Of a stretch of DNA of 64,000 nucleotides, positions 57,601 through 64,000 are shown in pieces. Source of the DNA: Xenorhabdus japonica (lineage in GTDB: Bacteria > Pseudomonadota > Gammaproteobacteria > Enterobacterales > Enterobacteriaceae); contig NZ_FOVO01000006.1 of the NCBI RefSeq assembly GCF_900115195.1, forward strand, positions 1 through 64,000, in the 5' to 3' direction. Each line of letters starts with the position of its first letter. Position 1 is the first letter of the stretch. The translations under genes were made by a program, and so were the position numbers. The notes under the pieces were generated by a model, which did not search any database, was not told where the DNA came from, and worked only from the letters and a program-made list of their open reading frames with translations.

Positions 57601-60600
57601 ACCCACGAGGCTGATATGGTCTGGTGTGCCGGCCTGTTGGAAATCAGTACGGAACTGTTTCAGTTTCAGGGCCAGTTCATCTGCACTGTAACCGCTCATG
57701 CGCGTATGATTCTGCGCGGACTCTTCACGTCCATGCCCAACAATCTGCCAGCGTAATTTGCCGGACTGCGATTTATCAGACTGTAATTTATCGGACAATA
57801 TAGCCGGATCGCCATATACCACGCGATATTGACCGTTGGCATCAAGCTGAACAATCACGCTGGAATCAGGGTGCTTGCTCGCCAGATTTGCGGCGGCTTT
57901 AGCAACAACCGGGTCATTTTCCGTCTGGATAATGATCTGACCGCTAAAGCGGCTGTCGCTATTTTCAGGCTGTGGTTTGACATCAACATTGACCCAAGAG
58001 TCAACATCCTGGTTATTCACGTGAATACGGCTTTCCGGCGAGTTATCACCTAATGGTTTTTTCTCACCATTAGGTGCCTCAATCTCAGTCGGTTTCTTGA
58101 TTGGGGTATCATCAAATACCGGCAATTCTAACATGTCTCGCATGGTGATTTTATCAGCCGCTCTTGGACGATAAGTTGCCAAAACCTCACCATCAATGAC
58201 TGCTACACGCTCGAAAACGCTCTCCCCTGCTGCATTCTTCGGCAACCTGTAGCTTTGTGCCATATTTAGATCGGATTCACCGAAGAAACGGGTCACGTAA
58301 GCACCAAACTTCTCCGCTGACGAGAATTCAACAATTCCCACATTTGGATCATAGAAACCATAAGCGCGACTCTCACCACTGCCTTTCGCCCACGCCGCCA
58401 TTGCATGGTCTGGTCCATCCAGTTCAAGCAACACGGGTTTACCTTCTGTATTGCCAGCGGCAATTCTCTGGATAACGCCATCTACTGTCAGTGCATTCGC
58501 ATCTTCCAGTTTCTCTTTCCACACTTTGATAAATGTGTCTGCCATCGGGTTCTTGGCATGGAGTGCAGCTAAAGAGCCCAACAGCTTATCTGCGTTGGCG
58601 CGCTCAGTTGCAGAATACAGATCTGGATTGCTGAATACGGCTGCCGCGGAATACATTTTTTCCAGCAATTGACGGGCAATACCATCCTGACCATCATTTT
58701 CAAGTTGTTTTGCTACCAGAACCAGTTTCGACAATGGATCACAACGTCCACCAAAACCATCATTTGACAGATTCAACAATAACAACTGTGGTGCCAGTTG
58801 TTCGCTTGCCTTAGTATCAGCAATGCCCGTTGAAGCAATATCTCGGAACAAGCGATTGTATTTCTCAGCTTTTGGCTGGAAGATGACTTTTAAGGCGCGG
58901 CTTTCAATTTCCCAGGCCAAAGCCCCTTTTTGTTCTGGACTCCAGTTACCTTTAACCAGCAAATCTACCAATTGCTTGATATTCATGTTTGGACGGAAGC
59001 CATCCACCACCTGCCCTGCATGACCCTGCTTGTAGCCCGCCAAAAAATCCTCCGTTGTGCGAATATCTTTCGGTTTCTTACCTGGGCTGGATGGCTGTGG
59101 TTTCAGTGCTTCGTCGTAGCGTTTCAGGTCGCTCTTGATGCCTTTGAGTACTTCTGATTCATCAGACTGAGGTTTCATATCAAACGAATCAGTCGCACTC
59201 TGCCCTGCATTTGGTTGTTTGGTAATATTCTCCGCTGACGCTTTGAGTGTGAATTTACCATTTTCCGAATTAGCAACGACTTTATCGATATTCGACTGCA
59301 CAAGGTTAGCCGCCTGCCTGAAATTGTTACTTTCAACCTCAACCAGAACTTTCTCACCTTTCTTCGTTGTCACTTCTAACGTCACGGCATCGTTACCATA
59401 ATCAACCACTCGTCCCGTGACATTTGAACCCAGCTTAAAGGCCTTACCCTGCTCTTTCAGTGCACGCAATACGTACTGTTGTTCACCTGCACGCGCCTTT
59501 TGCCAGACTCCGTCATAACGAGTAATGGCACTGTCTTCAAACGTATTGTAGTTAACATAGAAACTTTGATTTGCCTCCATGCTGGCTTCATATTTATAGC
59601 CAAGCTTGGATTGATAACCCGTTATCATTCCCTTATGGAAAGAGTCCATAAAGTGTTCGAAGTCTTTATAGTTATCAAATGACTTGATACCAAAGTTAGG
59701 ATCATAGAATGACCAAACAGTTTGATTTTCCTCTTTATGCACAACAACAGCCATTGCATGATCTTCAGACATAAAGGACATATATGTCGTCTTATCCACA
59801 TTACGCAGCTGCTCCATAACAGACTCATAGCCAGCAATATCATTGCTCAAAGAACGATCGATTCTATCTCCCGTCAGACCATTGGCTTTCAGCTTGCCAC
59901 CATAAGCTTTATTGGCTTTATCGCGGTCTGAATAGGACATATTTTGAGTTCGGCTATACTGCATTGATAGCAGATCTTGAATTGCCGGGCCGATATGTTG
60001 GCGGTGATACTGATTAAGCAAAGAAGATTCAATTGAATTGATATCACTCTTTTTATTCAAGCTGTTGTCATTGTAGGCTTTAACCGCATCCGTCAACCAC
60101 GACAGATACTCTTTACCCCCACCCAGCCCATGTACCCGCTCTTCCATCAAATAACGGGCGGACAAGGCGAAACAAACACCTTCCAGAAACTCTTTTGACT
60201 CCACGTGATTTCCATTAGTCAGGAGTACATTGCCAATTTCCGGTACCAATTTCTTAAGATTATTTAGCAGAGACTCTCCCTGAGTGAAATGGAATGAGTA
60301 TTTATCCAACTCTTTTCCACCTGATTTCACATCAAACAGGGTATAAACTATTTTTTCCAACAAGCCTGCCTTCACGCTACCATTTTCACGCTTAGGTTCG
60401 GAAAGTGTTGAGACAATCAGATCGGCGTATTGGCTTATCAACCCACTGTCTTCATGGCCATAGAAGGTCTGTTCACCCGATACCTGATAACCTGCCACAA
60501 CCAGCTTGGCACGCAGTTTTTCCCCTTCTTTGCCCAATCCTTCATTATCGGTCAATAGCATGATTGGCGTCTGTTTCGAGATGCCTTGCAGATTTTTCTC

Positions 60601-63600
60601 CAACGAGAACTGACCATTAACAAATTTAGCCAGCCCCGCCGTGATCCCCGCAGGGTTTGGTACTTCATGGGCGGTAATCGCTTTGGTCATGCTTGGCATT
60701 GGCCTGTCAAGCAACAAACCCGAAACTGGCTGTCCGTTGCGCTCTGCATAACGGGCAAGATCCGCCGCTACGGCCCCACCCATGGAATAGCCATGGATAA
60801 TAATATTCTCAGGCTTGATGCCACGGTCATTAACCAAATAGCTGAACATGGTACGGGCATCCTGATAAAGCCCTTTTTCGCTAGGATTACCATCACTGGA
60901 GCCGTAACCCCGCATGTTCACCGCCAACATATCCACACCCTGTTTTTGGTAATGATTTTGGATAATGCTGGTTTGCTCTTCCGCAGATGAACCGGAACCG
61001 TGAATGAAAAGTACAACTTTTTTCGCTGGACTATGTTCACCCTGATCTTTTTGAGCACCACTATGGTAATAACCCGTTAGACGCCCGGCTTCACCCTGTA
61101 GTGTGATCTTATTCGCTGCACCTTTGGCGACAGCCGCATCCAATATTATTTGGGTGTGATTATCAATGTTACGGCGATCTTCTCTGGAGCCATAAAGCTC
61201 ATCGTTCAGGAAACGAGTCACTGGATTGAACGGTTCTCTGTCACGTGGTGGCGTACCATCATTATTAATGGCAACTTTTTCACCACTTCTCACCGTAAAT
61301 TCCGTCAGTACCAGTGATTCTTCCAGACGGACACTCACTTGTGATAACAAATTTTGTAGCGCAGGAACTCGTTTTGAATCTGGATGCCCTTTCAAATAAC
61401 TTTCAACCTGATGAAACAGATCGGTTAATTTTTCCACTGTTTCAAAATCATAATCCTTGCTGTTTTGCAAAGTATTTTGGTAGTTACTGAGGGCATCTAA
61501 CACATTCCGATAGCTGTCACCAAGGATCTTACCTTTAACGTAAGCGGCTTCCCGTAGCTCCCCTACAGACATCAAATCGGTTTTCGGTTTATAGCTCCAG
61601 CTACCGTCGATTTTTTCCGCAATAATACGAGTACGCCCATGATCGTGGGAAACAATACGATCTTTCACCAGATGCAACTCATCAGGCAGTTGGTCGTAAT
61701 TGTGATAGTTGGCGAGAATAAAACGCTCAATAGATTTAATTTGAGCTGAATCTTCTGGGTTTTCCATAATAATAGTTTTGAAACTATCACTGTTACTACC
61801 CGGCCACGGACGAACTTCAAAGCCTTTAGTATCAGATGCACGTACCAGCAAATTGCGTTCTGTACGCAAGCCATAGAATGGCAATGCTTGACTCAGTAGG
61901 TTGTCAATGGCACTGGTTTTAATATCCAGATCAATCAATGTATCCGGCCTATATTTATCGGGATTCAATGCCAGCAATCTTTCCTGCTCTGCAAGACCGA
62001 GTGAATCAAAACGTGCTTTTACAGAAACACCCGCTTCCGTCAATCTGCGTCCAATGGATTCAGGTGACACACCTTGATACTCTTTGGCCGCTTTATCCAG
62101 CAGGCGAATTTCCCCTACCAAGCCTTCACGCTGCAATTGACGCAATACAGGTAATTCAACATTCCAGAAGTAGTTTCCAAGACGCAGACCCCCTTCCGCA
62201 ATGACATACACATCATCACGTGATCCGGTTGCATAGAGGGAACTCCAGAATCCGGTATTGCTGCGTGCAGAAGCGATAATGGCCGATTGCTGGACTTCCT
62301 GTTCCATAATACGAGAATCGAGGGTTTCATAACTCCACTGCATCAGCACTCTGTTCAGAGCAATAGCAAAATCGTTACCTTTTACATCAATATCGTAAAC
62401 TACCTTCTTGCCATCAGTCTGTATTGCATCAAGAATGTTACGGGATCGCTCAAGGCCTTTAGGACCTTTGCCAGACCAAAATGAAACAATACTCTTATCA
62501 CCATGCACAGGTTCGAAGCTATAACCATAGCTTTCCAGTCTTGAGACGAATTCAGCGCGCTTATCCCAGTCGTAATCAATTGTGGCATCAACAAAGAGTC
62601 TTACCAGTGCAGTGAACTGCTCTTTCGGTATACTCGTATCCCTTACCTTTTGAAATAGTTTTTCCAGTGAAGCAAGCTGGTTTTTCGATAGACTAGTATC
62701 CTCTAACTTTGGATCAATGATAAAAGCTACCATTTCCTGTCTGAGGTTATCCGGAATATCTGCATCTACACGCTCAAATTTTGGCACAGGAATATATTTT
62801 TCAGTGGCAAGATCATTATCACTATCCAACCAGCGATAAATATCAGCTACTTTCTGTGCTCTGATGGCAGCGGAAGATTCGGTTTCAGAAGTATTTACCG
62901 ATGCTTGTTGAATATGTTCTTCACCCAGTGCTTTCAGTCCACTAAGATCCAGTCCCGAAATTTTCGGGGTGTTCCTGACCCATTCCGTTACGACATTAGC
63001 GGGCTGACTAACAGGTTGATTGACTGGCGTTTCGGTATGTACAGATGTCGGCGTAGAACTGCCAGACACGTTCTTATTTCTAGTGCGTATCCCCGCATTG
63101 ATCTGCAAACGATTCAATGCCTTTTTGGCATCGCTCAGTTCATCCAGATCTTCATCCAGAGATTGTAATTCTTTACTGAATTTACCATCAGCCTGAACAG
63201 TCGATTCAGGATTGATGTGACTCTTGGATTTTTCTGCTTGTTCAATGTCTTCAGAGTCGTTGGATTTATAAACGTTACCTGACAGACGACCACTACCCGT
63301 TACTCCTGTGCGAGTCGGCTTATAATTGCCATCAAGTTTTGAGTCTTTAGCATTCTTTTGCACTTGCTCGGTCTTATTGTCTGCCGCGGATACTTCATTC
63401 TGACCGTGCTGTTCCGCCTTCTGCGAGGCTGATTTGCCATCGTGTTCTGCCTGTCTAGCCCTTAGCTCACGGTCAAGGGCTTCTTTATCCCTGTTTTTGT
63501 ATTGAATAAACGCTTCTTCAACATCCTGCTCGGCATGTTGATGATTTTGCTCAGCCTTCAATACACCTACTTCTGATTTGGCAACAGCATCTTTGATATC

Positions 63601-64000
63601 ACCCAAACGTCCAGCCGCTGCTTTTTGTGAATTATTTAGCTGGTTTTGCGCAATTTCGCTAGCGTTGTTCAATTCGGTCTGAACACTTCCCAATAATCCA
63701 TCAGCAAACTGATCACGCCATTGCTGACCGGATTCCCCATGATATGTAGCATGGCTGTCCAGTGCTTCCAGACCCTTGGCTTTCGCCATCAGATCATCTG
63801 TCACCTCTTGGGCTTCATCCTTGATCGCATCGCGTTGTTTCTCTCCATTGGCGTTCAGGGCATCCAAATCCGTGGTTTCCAACTGTTTCTGTGTGCCAGA
63901 AACGGCTGCCAGTTGTTTATCTCTTTCCTGCTCTAAACGCTGACGATCAGCTTCCGCTTTTTCCTTATCCTGCAAGGCGTTATGGGCGGCTTTGTCCTTC
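54643..64000 (-). CDS. MARTX (multifunctional autoprocessing RTX) toxin, 5' end beyond the window
   Basis: At least 3,118 codons remain open to the window edge, so the start and the N-terminal repeats lie outside. Residues below are numbered from 63975. A Gln/Glu/Ala coiled-coil-rich tail spans 1-300. An unassigned cysteine-free effector-size segment spans about 340-870 (with VSFWSGKGPKGLERS). An ABH domain spans about 930-1190 with Ser in IHGYSMGGAV (about 1063) and His in FYGHEDS. A papain-like C58 module spans about 1205-1470 (Cys in FLEGVCFALSARY, His in DHAMAVV, Asp in SFYDPNFG). A second, MCF-like module has GGRCDPLSKL (about 1744), DHAMAAW and GFYDPNVG. The inositol-phosphate-activated cysteine protease CPD (C80) spans about 1980-2200 with His in IVGHGR and Cys in LVGCSL. 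Gly/Asp-rich RTX repeats (GGxGxD) and a C-terminal secretion region complete it. Secretion and acylation partners are not in the window. Confidence 0.93.
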   Translation of the reverse strand, partial: KDKAAHNALQDKEKAEADRQRLEQERDKQLAAVSGTQKQLETTDLDALNANGEKQRDAIKDEAQEVTDDLMAKAKGLEALDSHATYHGESGQQWRDQFADGLLGSVQTELNNASEIAQNQLNNSQKAAAGRLGDIKDAVAKSEVGVLKAEQNHQHAEQDVEEAFIQYKNRDKEALDRELRARQAEHDGKSASQKAEQHGQNEVSAADNKTEQVQKNAKDSKLDGNYKPTRTGVTGSGRLSGNVYKSNDSEDIEQAEKSKSHINPESTVQADGKFSKELQSLDEDLDELSDAKKALNRLQINAGIRTRNKNVSGSSTPTSVHTETPVNQPVSQPANVVTEWVRNTPKISGLDLSGLKALGEEHIQQASVNTSETESSAAIRAQKVADIYRWLDSDNDLATEKYIPVPKFERVDADIPDNLRQEMVAFIIDPKLEDTSLSKNQLASLEKLFQKVRDTSIPKEQFTALVRLFVDATIDYDWDKRAEFVSRLESYGYSFEPVHGDKSIVSFWSGKGPKGLERSRNILDAIQTDGKKVVYDIDVKGNDFAIALNRVLMQWSYETLDSRIMEQEVQQSAIIASARSNTGFWSSLYATGSRDDVYVIAEGGLRLGNYFWNVELPVLRQLQREGLVGEIRLLDKAAKEYQGVSPESIGRRLTEAGVSVKARFDSLGLAEQERLLALNPDKYRPDTLIDLDIKTSAIDNLLSQALPFYGLRTERNLLVRASDTKGFEVRPWPGSNSDSFKTIIMENPEDSAQIKSIERFILANYHNYDQLPDELHLVKDRIVSHDHGRTRIIAEKIDGSWSYKPKTDLMSVGELREAAYVKGKILGDSYRNVLDALSNYQNTLQNSKDYDFETVEKLTDLFHQVESYLKGHPDSKRVPALQNLLSQVSVRLEESLVLTEFTVRSGEKVAINNDGTPPRDREPFNPVTRFLNDELYGSREDRRNIDNHTQIILDAAVAKGAANKITLQGEAGRLTGYYHSGAQKDQGEHSPAKKVVLFIHGSGSSAEEQTSIIQNHYQKQGVDMLAVNMRGYGSSDGNPSEKGLYQDARTMFSYLVNDRGIKPENIIIHGYSMGGAVAADLARYAERNGQPVSGLLLDRPMPSMTKAITAHEVPNPAGITAGLAKFVNGQFSLEKNLQGISKQTPIMLLTDNEGLGKEGEKLRAKLVVAGYQVSGEQTFYGHEDSGLISQYADLIVSTLSEPKRENGSVKAGLLEKIVYTLFDVKSGGKELDKYSFHFTQGESLLNNLKKLVPEIGNVLLTNGNHVESKEFLEGVCFALSARYLMEERVHGLGGGKEYLSWLTDAVKAYNDNSLNKKSDINSIESSLLNQYHRQHIGPAIQDLLSMQYSRTQNMSYSDRDKANKAYGGKLKANGLTGDRIDRSLSNDIAGYESVMEQLRNVDKTTYMSFMSEDHAMAVVVHKEENQTVWSFYDPNFGIKSFDNYKDFEHFMDSFHKGMITGYQSKLGYKYEASMEANQSFYVNYNTFEDSAITRYDGVWQKARAGEQQYVLRALKEQGKAFKLGSNVTGRVVDYGNDAVTLEVTTKKGEKVLVEVESNNFRQAANLVQSNIDKVVANSENGKFTLKASAENITKQPNAGQSATDSFDMKPQSDESEVLKGIKSDLKRYDEALKPQPSSPGKKPKDIRTTEDFLAGYKQGHAGQVVDGFRPNMNIKQLVDLLVKGNWSPEQKGALAWEIESRALKVIFQPKAEKYNRLFRDIASTGIADTKASEQLAPQLLLLNLSNDGFGGRCDPLSKLVLVAKQLENDGQDGIARQLLEKMYSAAAVFSNPDLYSATERANADKLLGSLAALHAKNPMADTFIKVWKEKLEDANALTVDGVIQRIAAGNTEGKPVLLELDGPDHAMAAWAKGSGESRAYGFYDPNVGIVEFSSAEKFGAYVTRFFGESDLNMAQSYRLPKNAAGESVFERVAVIDGEVLATYRPRAADKITMRDMLELPVFDDTPIKKPTEIEAPNGEKKPLGDNSPESRIHVNNQDVDSWVNVDVKPQPENSDSRFSGQIIIQTENDPVVAKAAANLASKHPDSSVIVQLDANGQYRVVYGDPAILSDKLQSDKSQSGKLRWQIVGHGREESAQNHTRMSGYSADELALKLKQFRTDFQQAGTPDHISLVGCSLIGDDNRNGFAHSFISALDKQGIHTTVSARSSEVAVDSIGRKYTKDAREQWVHKLTDNKIVLGWNDKGEVESHTDRIRRGISENDISLSRVGQTGVDAKAQGAIADNTETFHAPKANHEKPDHAKDDNKPAIPAESSNNQLSYSGNIQVQAGNGEFTVINWGTTNVGIKVGTGGFKSMAFGDNNVMVHIGDGNSKHSVDIAGYQALEGAQLFVGNRNISFNMGRSNDLLVMLDKSIPTPPLVNPFDGAARISGVLQNIAGSFNSPDWLTTQDQQWTLESAKKYVSDLSGLDLTSSVDYKTLTDLDSQNERSSRGLKSDLETTLNKRYNQWLGGNGNTPEMGKISRADKFRQENEKLAFNFAVGGQGADIQVTAGNWNVMFGDNIQSILDTNLGSLFGLMTQEYTSTGMAKTTFTFSPTDLPRQIKNKLLGNLADVGADTTLADIFGVDYTPQGGIVSRSGQSVDGVAILRDMLEIIGEFSGDQLKAFADPEKLLDGLKAGLNMGKDGVKSFAESHGLKAKAPDEKQEQEEHVTITKEGEPAQEGKPAPEAADAQADRPVGLTSLNLPNLFATLFNQDKQAEMKSLVTNLKKNLTADLLNMQDKTFDFLRNSGHLQGDGDINISLGNYNFNWGGDGKDLGAYLGDNNNFWGGRGDDVFYSVGTSNIFTGGEGKDVGVMMGRENMMFGGAGNDVGVLAGRINYAYMGDGDDQVFAFSEGGVIDGGKGRDYIVASGNFNRIDAGEDQDYVVTIGNNNQVDLGKGNDFATVFGNYNRIDGNAGNNSIKLMGYHAVINGGTGDDHLIADVVSKFSQINGGDGDDLLVLGGYQNSFKGGTGVNSFVVSGDVIDNVVEDIKQGDKIIFNDINWKNLWFQRSGYDLVLLTHRNVKDSSAQGQFEAMGTVTFNNYFNGNRADIITQRGDKDTQGEREYTALSANAVDSLVQAMSGFAPNMGDSGFIDSLDSQKKSAIVTAWSDTTNGKSKLG

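Noticed and set aside
61350-62960. Rho-inactivation domain (RID) in the toxin
   Set aside because: RID needs a catalytic cysteine; this segment contains none.
1-64000. CRISPR array or insertion sequence
   Set aside because: No spaced identical repeats of CRISPR size and no transposase or IS ends were seen. The tandem repeats found are contiguous, short and degenerate.

Overview
The window reads as a chromosomal segment of an enteric gammaproteobacterium. Almost every housekeeping gene has a close Escherichia coli counterpart in near-E. coli order, but the DNA is AT-rich and the right end carries a MARTX toxin gene with MCF-like and ABH effector domains. That mix fits the insect-associated Morganellaceae (Xenorhabdus or Photorhabdus). 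The genus is inferred from recognised proteins, not computed.

Layout. 0.1-7.2 kb: pgl, ybhA, the molybdate transporter modABC, the small membrane protein acrZ, a wrecked modE and an intact modF. 7.4-11.3 kb: a CPBP-family membrane protease, gpmA, aroG and pnuC; the gal operon that lies here in E. coli is absent, and so is nadA next to pnuC. 11.4-17.4 kb: two intact tRNA-Lys genes plus a broken third copy, then the Tol-Pal envelope cluster ybgC-tolQRAB-pal-cpoB. 17.5-20.7 kb: cytochrome bd oxidase cydAB-cydX-ybgE. 21.3-33 kb: the TCA block sdhCDAB-sucABCD, divergent from gltA. 33.2-35.2 kb: a divergent AraC regulator and MFS efflux pair, both frameshifted. 35.2-36.5 kb: ybgI and ybfA. 36.9-44.3 kb: kdpFABCD, with only a 3' stub of kdpE. 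44.3-49.8 kb: pullulanase, pgm and seqA. 50.1-50.9 kb: ybfF, the last gene of the conserved backbone. 51.1-64 kb: an accessory region with a SAM methyltransferase, two paralogous small proteins of unknown function, a carrier-protein/alpha-beta-hydrolase fusion, and at least 3,118 codons of a MARTX toxin whose 5' end lies beyond the window.

How the genes work together. The central block makes the respiratory and TCA core: succinate dehydrogenase, 2-oxoglutarate dehydrogenase, succinyl-CoA synthetase, citrate synthase and the bd oxidase. Regulatory decay recurs elsewhere. modE and kdpE, the dedicated transcription factors of the molybdate and potassium systems, are each reduced to a fragment, yet a recognisable ModE-type palindrome and a KdpE-type site remain in front of the intact target genes. 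KdpD also carries a Gly-to-Glu change in its ATP-binding G2 box. Short degenerate tandem repeats (15-17 bp, 3-4 copies) start at the stop codons of modC, kdpD and seqA. The repeat at kdpD lies exactly at the kdpE deletion junction.

The most unusual material is at the right end: the MARTX effector array, with two tandem cysteine-protease-like modules, an ABH domain and an unassigned cysteine-free segment, together with the carrier-hydrolase fusion and the small paralogue pair beside it.
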